The notes beneath the pieces were generated by a model that was given only the letters and a program-made list of their open reading frames with translations, was not told where the DNA came from and did not search any database. Both the position numbers and the translations under genes were made by a program. Below, piece by piece: positions 1 through 9,746 of a stretch of 64,000 nucleotides of DNA. Source of the stretch: Oscheius sp. JU75 (taxonomy: Eukaryota; Nematoda; Chromadorea; Rhabditida; Rhabditidae); assembly GCA_037178855.1 (NCBI GenBank), contig JASJZC010000007.1, positions 9,238,001 through 9,302,000 of the forward strand. The letters are read 5' to 3'. Each line of letters starts with the position of its first letter. Position 1 is the stretch's first letter.

Positions 1-2438
1 AGAACGGAACGCAGCAGGTAATTTCTTTAAATAAGAAACTTGAATTAAATGCCTGTATTCAGCAGAACCTCATGCAACAGAGTGAGGCCGAGACGGAGAA
101 GAAAATTGAACGATTACGCAAAGATGCAGAGAAGCTTCGTCTCGAGCTCGACCAGGAGGCCAATCTGCGAAACAACGAGAAGAGACAGCTGGACGCCATG
201 TCCCGAAGACTCGGCATTCTCGTTGGAAATGAACGCTTTCTCGAGCAGGAAAACGAGCGTCTCAAGTCGGAGATTGGTCAAGTCGAAACTATGAACGAGC
301 GTCTTCATCGCGAGAACACACATCTGGAGATCAAAATCGATGACATGAAGCAGTTGCAGATGGAGTACGAAAATCTCATCCAGCTCTACCGGAATGAGAT
401 CAAGACCTCACAGGAGGAGAGACAGGAAAGCGACCCGCATCTCCAGTACGCTCATATAATTTTTTTTCCATTAAAAACACTCCGCCAGCGTTCAAATTCA
501 CGTGCCGCTCATCGTTGGAAATAGACTATAAGGTTTTAGGTACGAGGTTGACCAGCTCCGGAAGCTGCTCGAGAGTGAGAAGCTTGTTCGCCATTTGGTC
601 GAGGTCAACTTGACGGACATACAGACGAAGAAGCTTCTGCTGCAGGAAGAATGCACTAGACATCAGAAGGTTCGTTTCGCTTTTTAACCGAATAAAAAAG
701 GCATCTTAGGAGCTGGAACAGAAGGAAGAACAGATCAACTTCTTGGCAGACAAGACGCAAGAACTCGAACAGGCTCTCGGCCAAGCTGCATCACAAGAAA
801 GCACGGGCAATTCGGAAGATGTCGACGGGGAAAATCTCATGCTCAGAAAGTAGACTTGTTCTTGGAGTCTAATATGGAATCTGTTCAGAAAATTAGAACA
901 GACTCAACTGGAAAAGAAGAGCCTCATTCGAAAACTCGAAGAGATAATGCATCGCAAGATGTTCGATCCCAAGTCGAAGATCTCCAAGAACGATTTGAAG
1001 ATCAAAGATGTCAAGCTTGTCAGTGCTTTCTCATAATGTGGCTGATGTTCTTGGTTTTCAGCGTGGATTGGAAGGCGAGAATCGAGATCTGAAGCGCGAC
1101 CTGGACCTGAAGGCCGAAGAATTGCGAGCTCTTCACGATGATATCGGCTATCAGAACCAGGAGAACGAACGTCTGAGCGACGATTTGGAGAGGACTAAGG
1201 AGGAAGTCCTGGAGCTACGGGAACTCTTGAGAAGACGGACAGCAGACGATTCACGTTCCTTGGATTCGCGCGAAGAGCCCATCTCGACCATCACGCTCAA
1301 TAGCCCATACGAGGGATGGGTAGCTATCAAGGCGGATAAGCGAATGTCTGGCAAGAAGGGGGTAAGTTAATTGAGTTAGAAGCTACAAGCTTTGCCACCC
1401 CTTCGGAAGCTCGAAAAACATGAGCGAGGATCGAACCCGGGTTGCTCAGTATCTTAACGGGACACTGGCATTATGGGTGGACGGCCAAACGAGTATCAAA
1501 CCGGGTCCCCCAATGAAGCTCTCTCAAATGGCATTTTTCGGTGCTTTCCACACATTTTTATGACTTCTTAGTGTATCAATCGACATGACTGGAAAACGCG
1601 TTCGGCCGACCACCCATAAGACAGCGTCCCTTTAACAGTTGAGCTATGCATTCCGAGCGGGTTCTCCGCGGTGCGTACGGATTTCGGTTTAAAGTAAGAG
1701 AGATAGAAACTTGATTGCAGAACAACTGGATAACGTTGCTCGCCCGTCTCGATGCGGCCACTTTCAATCTCTACCTCGAACAGGCTGCCGGGCTCACGGC
1801 ACTCTACAAATGCATGGATATCAGGTATAACTAAGTACTTTTTCTTTGAAGAAATCGTTTTCCAGCAAAATTGTGCTCGTCCGCAATGTGACAGCTGCCG
1901 ATATCCGTGCTGACGAAGAGCAACTTGTCCGCATTTTTCAAATCAAGTACGACGATGAGTCTTCGACGAGTGGACCACCGAGTCGACACGCCTCCTCATC
2001 GGATTTAAGCTTGGCCTTGGCACAGGAACTCTGTCGTGGACACGACTTTCGAGAGCTCACCTTCCACATGCCGACCACCTGTGACTATTGCTCAAGGAAA
2101 CTAAACTGCGCATTCAGTCCGCCGCCTGCCTTCGAGTGCAAAAGTAGGCTCACAATTTGGTTTTTTGTAATATAGTCTCGTTCAGAATGCCATTACAAGA
2201 TGCACAAGAATCACATCCATGAGGGCAATTTCAATATTGTTCCCTGTAAGATGAAGTGCGTTGCGAGGGAAATTACGCTGATGGCTCAATCGCGGGAAGA
2301 CTGCACGCACTGGATCAAGCGAATTAGAAAGATGGTTCCCGAGAGGAAGGCCAACAGTTCCGTCTCCAGGTAATTTTGCAATTAATTTGTACTTTTGTAT
2401 TCAGGGCATCCTCGCGCGTTCGGTCTTACGCCACCTGA
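1..2438 (+). CDS. ROCK: Rho-associated protein kinase (ROCK), C-terminal part
   Basis: Partial gene, cut by the window start. Exons: up to 17, 63-445, 540-669, 710-849, 889-1018, 1062-1361, 1721-1824, 1866-2143, 2186-2369, 2405-2438 (TGA). The roughly 565 visible residues begin with a long charged coiled coil. A PH domain starting at EGWVAIKADKR follows; it is interrupted by a Cys/His-rich C1 domain (HDFRELTFHMPTTCDYC) and then completed (CTHWIKRIRKMVP). A PH domain split by C1 is the signature tail of ROCK. MRCK and citron kinases share coiled coil, C1 and PH but arrange them differently. In the family, the upstream N-terminal Ser/Thr kinase phosphorylates myosin light chain and its phosphatase under RhoA control, and the tail is inhibitory and binds membranes. 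The kinase domain lies outside the window. The intron before 1721 is long (1362-1720) because it carries a foldback element. Confidence 0.82.
1420..1690. repeat. Foldback (inverted-repeat) element in a ROCK intron
   Basis: Positions about 1440-1498 are an imperfect inverted copy of about 1585-1648. Both arms carry a GGGACRCTG core followed by ATTATGGGTGG or a close variant. The arms resemble the D-arm and anticodon-arm half of a tRNA, and a GGTTCGATCC B-box-like motif occurs on the minus strand near 1425-1435. The spacer (about 1540-1585) contains a CACACATTTTTATGACTTCT motif that recurs in the element at 58292-58757, so the two belong to one family. It looks like a non-autonomous element. 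I see no coding capacity. Confidence 0.65.
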
Positions 2439-5400
2439 GCTCCTCTCTCACAACCTGATATTTCTAGCCCCTCCCTCAGGTACTAATCGTATTTCTTTAT
2501 CGTAATTATCTGTACAGACAATCGTTAAAGGTTTACATGGTTTTGGACTGCTTCGACGTTTTCGACAGGTGTGTGCCGAGCCACTATGGCGGTGGTGGGA
2601 ACATTGGTTTGGGACTTAAACGCATCTGGTTCGCCTCTATCTAACAGCCTTCGACCCCCGGATTTTCGATACAAATACTCAGTTCAAAGATTTGAAAGGC
2701 TGTCCGGCCAGAACGGCTTGAAAAAATAGCGAAAACGGCCGTTTGGTCGCTGGTTTCCCTGAAGAAATCGGTTTATCTTAAACATTCTTTCTTATGGTTT
2801 GCACTAAAAAATGATTTGAAATGGTCTGTGCAGACAAACGTTAAGGTTTTACATGGTTTTAGGTTGCTTTCCCACAACCGTACAAAACATGCCATTTTCG
2901 ACTCTTGGAAACCTATTGGATCTGACTGATCTTAGTTTTTAAAGGTCTGTTACTGGCCTAAAAATGGAAATAAAACACTCAGGAAAATAGTAAAGTAGTG
3001 CTTAACCTCGTGTGTCTTGCGCATGTCAGAGTACAGAACAGGGTGGTTATAGTTTAGCATAGCTAGTTCATGTGAGAACACATGTTTACAGAGGGCGGGC
3101 AGGTGGCTGGCTGGTAAAGGGGTCGGCTACCGTCCCCTCGGGGCTCCGCCTACAGCGGCCGTTACTGGCATGTTCTGGGCGCGCCTCGTACGGACCAACT
3201 GCACTTGCTCCGGTGCGAGGATTAACGTCGAACAGCACTGCGCTCGAAGCACGGCGGGCACTCACGACGTTTGGGAATTATTGGTTGGACCGTAACACGG
3301 TCAGAGACCTTCATTGCCATGGATACAGGCATGATCATGTATGGGCATTGCCCATGTGGTGCTAAGCACTCCGTGTGGCTCCTCGTCATACACGAAGAGG
3401 ACTCCAGCGGCCAGCGTGGTATAGGATGTGAAGCGGCCTTGCATCCTTGATGTGGTCCCACATCTTCGCATTTGGATTGGATCTGTGCATCTAGACTCTC
3501 TTGTAAGGTTTTTATTATTGCTTTCTGGGTGGTAGGCCAATGATACTGGTCATATTCTATGAACCCCAAACAACAGTCACTTTGAAAAGAATTTGAGAAA
3601 ACCTTTGTCCGATCCAGTTCGATTGTATCTGAGTATCTAGATTCTTTTGTTAGTCTTGTGTCTCTTTAAAAATTGAAACAGCCTTATCTCGGCAAAGAAA
3701 AAAATCGAAATTCGGAAAAAAAAAGTTCCAGGAGAACTATCTAAATTTTCTCCTGCCCGAATTCGAGCAGAATCCGTTAGAAAATGGCTCCGCTAGCTCA
3801 GCCGCAGTGGAACGATGTCGCAATGTCCGGCACGCCTAAGGCGCTGGGGGTGTGGTAGGTTTCCCAACGTTTCTGCGCATAGCCATAAGTCTGAAAGCTA
3901 AGGGAATTTTATCCGCTGCATGACTGTTGGGAATCAAAGTCTTTGAAACGTAGAAAGTAGTTATGAAGAACAGGCGAAATGTGTATGTCTATCGCCTAAA
4001 AAGAGATTTTTTAAGTAAGAAAACAATCTCCATTGGAAAAACCTATGCTTTGTCAATTACAGAATGATGGTTGAATTGTTTATCATCCGATAGTGAGCAA
4101 AAAGATATAGTTCTTATCGCATGTTTCCAAATTCGGCATTACGAAAAGAGTACAACTTTTATACTTTCTTTGAAAGTGTTCTTTTTCCCACTCTTTCAAG
4201 GGGAATCCAAAAAATTCGCGCTGTTAAATTAATTAATAAATTAACATAATCTCATTCCCTACAGCGGTGAGGGAGAGACCGCCACAAGTGATTAAGGAAG
4301 ACGGCGGCTGGAGGAGTTCATTAGATCCGGAGGAGGAGATGATATGGGTGCAAAATAGCTTGACTGAGCCGTCTGATCTGTCAGATCAGGCAACGTCGAG
4401 AATCGTTCGTATTTGCATCAGCAACACATTGATAGCAAATGCTTAACCCGTAACTCTTAATACACAAGATAGAATTAGATCTATGACTGTAATTTATTTA
4501 CTGATTGAGGCTTGTTCTATTTTCTTAGCAGTCTGTGCAGAAGACTCGTTTTCCTGTTTGTTTCTTATGTCAAAGAGATTGGTAAAGAAAATTTCTGTGG
4601 CAGATGGTTTTGGAATCTTTGGGTCGGATACTATAACTGCTTTGGAGTTGAATTTCACGACAGGGCCATGGTATAGTGGCTCTGTTATCAAGATTTTGTC
4701 CAAAATACTATACGTGTTTTCATTCATTCGATGCCCCATGAACTGAAAGGATATAATCAAACGACCAAATTGTACTAAGGTCTACTTGAGAATTGCAATT
4801 GAAAAACCTACTTCAGAAGCTCACCCAATACCAAGCCAAAGAGTCTATAGTTAACCAGGGTTTATTGGCTTGTTTGATGTTGAGAGTGTTGTGAGAAGTT
4901 CTCGAGGAAAAGTTCAGTAAATGTGCTTGGGGTTATTTTCTGGTTTCTGACAAAGTGTGGCTCTTTTCTTTAGAGTCCACGAAATTTAAGAGTGACTCTT
5001 TTCTGTGGTAGTCCTCCAAAGCTCCGAGGACGCTTTCATAGGATTCGCTTCCGGGCAGTAGTTGCGCCGATGTTCCTTTTCCCTGGTTGCCTGTAAGCGT
5101 CCATGTTCCTCTCATTAACACTCTATGTTTGAAGCTTGACAGTCTAGGAGTTGGAATCCCCACACGTCAGACAATAACGCGTGACAGCATCGTACATTTT
5201 TCATGCGAAAGTCTCGCTGCCTTCTATATAATCGTCGTGCCCTAGTTTCTTCATCTTGGAACAATTCATCTCACCCCCACCTCGTGGAGCTTGCTGCTGC
5301 TTCAACACCTCTGTCCTGTCACAAGTGCAGATGCCTAGTCTGCGGAAGCATGACGTAGGAACTATCACAACTTTTCAACAATCACTTTCCCATCCAGACT

Positions 5401-5838
5401 GCTTATGCCGCATTCCCCCTGTTCATGTTTGAGATGAGTGCTCAATGTACTTCCATACAACCCTAACATTAACAACAGATGTTTATTATAAAGTGTCCGG
5501 AATCAAGCTTTGTTTCTATTTTGTATTACCGCAACTGGCTGCATTGCAGGCCAATGGCGTTCTTTTCAGCACCATGCGTCAGCACGCCTGCTGCTTTGCG
5601 TCAAGTTTGACCTCTTCAAAACATCTTGAAAAAGTGTCGCGGCGCCTCGGTTAATCTATATAGCTCAGACTTTTACACTCGGTGCAAGCTTCCACCGTCA
5701 TTTCGGGTGCTAGTAAAATTTAGAAACTTTATGATATCGGGACGAAAAACCGGATAATATTGCACAGAATAATTCGAGATGCAAATATGTACAGGAAAAT
5801 GGGGACACCCGTGGAGAGGATAGAAAGTAGCATTTGGT
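2439..5838. other. Intergenic region, no confident gene
   Basis: This follows the ROCK stop. An AATAAA-like motif near 2968 could serve ROCK or be fortuitous. Positions 3090-3480 are GC-rich compared with their surroundings and have short ORFs in several frames, none of which resembles a protein. Around 3783-3850 there is a tRNA-like A-box (TAGCTCAGCCGCAGTGG) without a matching B-box. Apart from the possible exon listed separately at 4494-4742, I see no gene here. Confidence 0.5.
4494..4742 (-). CDS. Possible terminal exon of an unrecognised gene
   Basis: On the minus strand a good acceptor (ATATCCTTTCAG) is followed by an 82-codon open frame starting FMGHRMNENTYSILDK and ending KKIEQASISK before a stop. 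The composition looks protein-like, with charged residues and few rare runs. A second open stretch upstream on the same strand (4933-5163, including ESVLGALEDYHRKESLLNF) could be another exon, but I could not join the two with consistent phase. No family is recognised. Confidence 0.25.
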   Translation of the reverse strand, partial: FMGHRMNENTYSILDKILITEPLYHGPVVKFNSKAVIVSDPKIPKPSATEIFFTNLFDIRNKQENESSAQTAKKIEQASISK

Positions 5839-8800
5839 TCACTTGTCATGTTGATGACTTGGCCCGGCTACTGATAACGTTTCAAGTTTGAACTCGGGCG
5901 GTGGTTCGTAGAATGAGCATTCTTCATTGAGCTTGGCGATCGGACTGGCCGGACATTCAAAGTGAACGCAGTGGAAGACCTCGTTGGCAGAGTTGTGAAC
6001 TCCGATGATCCTCACAAACACGACGGCACAAGTTGGGAAGTTTAGCAGTTGCCACGATCTGTGAAAAGTGGATTTTGAAACAGAACTTGAAAAATAATAA
6101 CCTGCATTGAGCATTCCTCCTATCAGCCACCATTGTCCACTCCTTATTATCAATTGAGACTTCTACATAGTAGGAATAGTAGCGGTCATCACAATCCCAG
6201 AGGAGAAGCCTGTAAAGGAAGATTCTCTCACTCGAAGAAAGGTCTACCTCATGCTATTCACCACATAAGGCTGAGGGAACTGTACAGTAATGGATCCACT
6301 TCCCACTTGATGACAGGTGTAGCCAGTATCCCAGTCGTATCCATCAGTATGGCCGTTGAGGAGAGCATTACGGCTTCTTGACACTCCTTCGATAACCGTC
6401 GCGTACTTTTCGATGGTAGCCACGTTGTCGCTGGGCCCTGAAATGGTGATCTATGACTTCACGCTTTACGTAGTAGTTTGTAAACACAGACAATATAATC
6501 TCTTTGTATCTGTGGCGGTAGTTGGCATCAAAAGGCCATTCAAAACGGAAGAATTACATGTGGGAGTGACCGAGGGACGCAAGCAACATGCACAGTATGT
6601 ACATTAAGAAGGTACCAGGCACAATGCAACTAATGGTGGAGGTAACTTTCAAAACTATAGAGAAAAGTTGACAGAGTAAGAGTGACCAGATTGGGAGAGG
6701 GATAGAGACAAAGTTATGACCGTAGGGACATAAGGAGACGCACAGTTACAGCTTGAACTGAATGAAAGGAAAGTCACAGTTCTCCTATCAATGTCCCTTT
6801 GTGCAATCACACTCTCAACCTCTTTCGGCCCCTTTTACTATAGTTCTGTCAACTAAGAAGTATTGACATCGCAAACTTACAAACAAAACTAGCTCAAAAC
6901 TATTGAAAGACTCACAAACTATCCCATCAAAGGGCGGGAGAGCGACCCTGTACAGTTTGTCTGTGGAGAATAGAGCTTCGATGGCTGTCACGTCAAAGTG
7001 TTTGTTGGCCATGGAGTTCGAAACTCCGACGATCTTCAGGAATCTACAAAACATTATTATGAAATGAAAAAATAGACTATACTTGACGGCTCTTTTCGAA
7101 AAGACCAAGTTCTGCATTCCTCTGCATGGAATATTCGAGTAGTCGATCACTCGGACCCAATCGAAATCATCCATGCTTAGCTGAATAGCTTCAAAATTCA
7201 ATTGATAACTTAAATTCCCACCTCGACATAGTAAGAGTACATTTTCTGCTCGCGATCCGGAAGATAGAGACGGATTGTGTTAATGATGAAGCTCTTACCG
7301 AGCTCGACCACGATTCCCTCACTGTCTCCAATGTCATGGCGTGTATGAATACGACAGTCGGGCAAATCTGACATTGAAGATCAGTAAAAGTGTGAACTTA
7401 CTTTGCAAGAAATCGCCGCTGAGGAACAGTCCTTGCGCCATTCCACGCAAGACTTTGGCTCCATATTGAATGCAGGCCACGTTGATGTCAGGGTCTGGAA
7501 GAAAAAATGTTAATAACAGAAAATACCACACAAGCAGCGTATATGTCCTAGAAACTGGTAGCCAATCAGATTCACAAACTATCCCATCAAAGGGCGGGAG
7601 AGCGATCCTGTACTGTTTGTCTGTGGAGAATAGAGCTTCGATAGCTCTATTCTCCACAGACATCAGCCGTCTTTGAAGGCTTTTCTGCCTTTTTAGAAGC
7701 TTAAAACATCAACCGGAGTTCGAACCCAGGTGGCTAAGATTTGTGGCCAGTTGCTAACAATTGAGATATGACATAGTCGGTTGCTCTTTATATCGGCCCA
7801 TTATATAAATATTGTTTTGCCTGCCATAAACTCATTCTTTGGCACTTTTTTCTATACTACAAATGGTGTACGAAGAAAGAAACGAGCCCTAACCTCTGCT
7901 ATCTATAGTTTTCAAATGTTAATTGAATCAATCACAGCAAAAACCTTATTGTGTCTTCTCTCTCTTTCAAAACAATGATGGATCGATCCTAGCCTTATTT
8001 GAATTGGGCGTCCCAACTTGGCTGTATTATGTGTAAAACCAACTTTTGCATCCTCTATGAACCAACTCGGAAGTTCTCTTGCTTTGTTGCACATGAATAG
8101 CATCCAGCAGATTGTCCGATGACAACAAGGCTGACGGTCGAACGGTACCGAGTAAGTCCTTCTGAGAAATCAATGGAAGACGTAGCTTCGACAGAAGGTC
8201 CTTCCCGTATTGTGCCTGAGTGAACAAACTGAATCAAAATAAATAAAGTATACCCTCTCAGGATCTGCCTCTATCCATCTTCTAACAGCTCTAAATATGT
8301 CAATCTCGGGAGCACAGAAGGAGTCTCTGGCTGCAAGCTCCTCCACAGCTTTGATTGAAAGATCAGTGAAAGACTAGAACGTAGATGTTTGGTTTGGAAA
8401 AAAGGATACCTTACCTCGTGTTTTAGAATGATTTGGGCATTGTCGTCGGCATATTGAAGACAATTCTCGATGAGATTCGAAATAGAATACATTTGCGCCA
8501 CATTGAAAATAGTGCAGAAGTTTGCGAAATTGATAATGTCCTAAAGATTCAGTTTTATCCTTTTCCCTGTTTCACTCACCCTGAGGTGAGCAGCAATGTC
8601 GTTTTCCAAATCCCGCAAAAAGAACTTGTGTGCCATTCCTAGCATATCAATAATCTGTTCCTCTGTCAAAAGCAGCTGCACTTTTCCAGTATAGATGTAT
8701 CTAGAAGAATTCTTCGGAAAATTGTAATCAGCACTCACTTGATAAGATTTTTGAATGTGTAGTGATTCGCGTCATGAATCTCAATCTCATTCTCTGTAGT

Positions 8801-9123
8801 CTCTTTCAACCCACCATACAACAGTGCTCTAAAATATGAACATGCTGGTAACATCCACCATCGTACCTGAAATACTCGCTCCTTATAGCCAAAATGACTC
8901 TGTGACAGGGTATTCTCTCTCCTTCCACCAAAAAAGTGACGTCAGAAAAGTCTTGTTTGTGAAAGAGTTCTTCAAAGTCCGAGGACAGTTTTGCCTTGTG
9001 GTCAACATTGGTGCGAATCACTGAAAATCTTCATTTTTCCAACAATAACAAGCGCCTACACTCCGCGTCCTTGTCTTGCTTGTAAATATCGTCCATTTCA
9101 TCCATTTGCGTAAAATTGCTCAT
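5839..9123 (-). CDS. BTBD9: BTB/POZ domain-containing protein 9 (BTBD9)
   Basis: Complete 14-exon gene, 609 aa (the human protein is about 612 aa). Exons on the minus strand: 9060-9123, 8867-9020, 8739-8828, 8580-8700, 8415-8540, 8254-8373, 8044-8215, 7402-7494, 7222-7367, 7083-7180, 6916-7043, 6248-6437, 6102-6209, 5839-6058. All phases close. Order: a short N-terminus; a BTB domain (FSDVTFLVEGERIPCHRVIL, then YIYTGKVQLL); a BACK domain (RDSFCAPEIDIFRAVRRWI); and two F5/8-type (discoidin-like) C-terminal domains. The second of these retains family blocks such as VIEGVSRSRNALLNG, LLLWDCDDR and HNSANEVFHCVHFECP. BTBD9 is a probable Cullin-3 substrate adaptor, linked in animals to sleep, dopamine and iron phenotypes. 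Introns 7 and 11 are long and carry repeats. Confidence 0.93.
7572..7660. repeat. Copied exon fragment ending in a perfect hairpin (BTBD9 intron 7)
   Basis: Positions 7572-7642 are a near-identical copy, with about three differences, of BTBD9 exon 11 and its splice junction at about 6912-6982, in the same orientation and about 660 bp away. The last 18 bases of the copy (7620-7637) are followed, after a 5-nt loop, by their exact reverse complement (7643-7660). The result is a perfect 18-bp stem. The copied exon still reads in frame on the minus strand (ALFSTDKQYRIALPPFDGIV), but no joining to neighbouring exons is evident. Confidence 0.85.
7703..7785 (-). repeat. tRNA-like (SINE-type) fragment in BTBD9 intron 7
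   Basis: Read on the minus strand, this has an A-box-like D-arm (TATCTCAATTGTTAGCAAC) and a B-box (GGGTTCGAACTCC) at tRNA-like spacing. The flanking 7-mers GCAACCG and CGGTTGA could pair as an acceptor stem. The T-stem does not pair cleanly, so I read it as a degenerate tRNA-derived element, not a working tRNA gene. Confidence 0.4.
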
Positions 9124-9746
9124 TGTATAACTTAAATAGATCTGAATGAACTTATTTTAAAATTCATAGGACACAAAAGATTAGGAAGCCATGTAAAGTA
9201 TGATCACTACACCTTTGATATTCCGTATCTGTGGAATGCCCGAAAAAAGAGAAAAGCCTAACCACGTGTGCGAACTACACCCGAATTTCAGTTCGGAACC
9301 CAAAAAACTGGGAAAACAAAGGTCGGAAGAACAAATGCTGAACAAAAGTAAAATGGAAAGTTATCAAAAAAGCAGTAAAAGAACATTTATATCGAAGATA
9401 ATATTTATGGTTCGAAACTAAATGCCAGTCAGCTGGATAATGGCCAGTTTGTGTTTGCACTGGGTCCCGCCACGAATTGCCTGCTTTTTGCTGGGTGTAC
9501 TGCTGTAACCTCTCAGAAAGGCGGCCAATCCAGAGAACGGCAGAGGCGTTTAGTCTTCGCCCTATTTGTTCTACACTCTAGTGAAAAAGATGCAAAAGTG
9601 TCTCAAATTATTGTTTAGTCAACGTTTGGTGATATTTTCAGTAATAGATGTGAAAACCTAGTCGTTTTGCGTCATTCCCTAACCAACTTCCGTTCATTTA
9701 TCGATTTTAAGCTTAAATTCCTAGTAAAATGTTCAATTTCAGGGAC
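9124..9746. promoter_or_regulatory. Divergent intergenic region between BTBD9 and DLST
   Basis: These 623 bp separate two head-to-head genes and must hold both promoters unless one gene is transcribed from further away. Short ORFs at 9200-9421 have no protein-like composition. Just before the DLST start, a polypyrimidine-AG (CAATTTCAG) ends at 9742-9743, four bases before the ATG, and looks like a splice acceptor for trans-splicing or a 5' UTR intron. No TATA box stands out. Confidence 0.45.

Noticed and set aside
3072-3569. Overlapping ORFs on both strands in the GC-rich stretch
   Set aside because: Open in several frames because of composition; no protein-like pattern, no start or splice context.
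3783-3850. Possible tRNA gene on the plus strand
   Set aside because: Only an A-box-like motif; no B-box or cloverleaf.
7334-7663. 109-codon minus-strand ORF reading through the copied exon fragment into BTBD9 exon 8
   Set aside because: It crosses an obvious intron with a good acceptor before exon 8. The upstream half is the duplicated exon fragment, not a new gene.
7703-7785. Functional tRNA gene
   Set aside because: A- and B-box-like text is present but the T-stem is mismatched and no anticodon stem forms cleanly.
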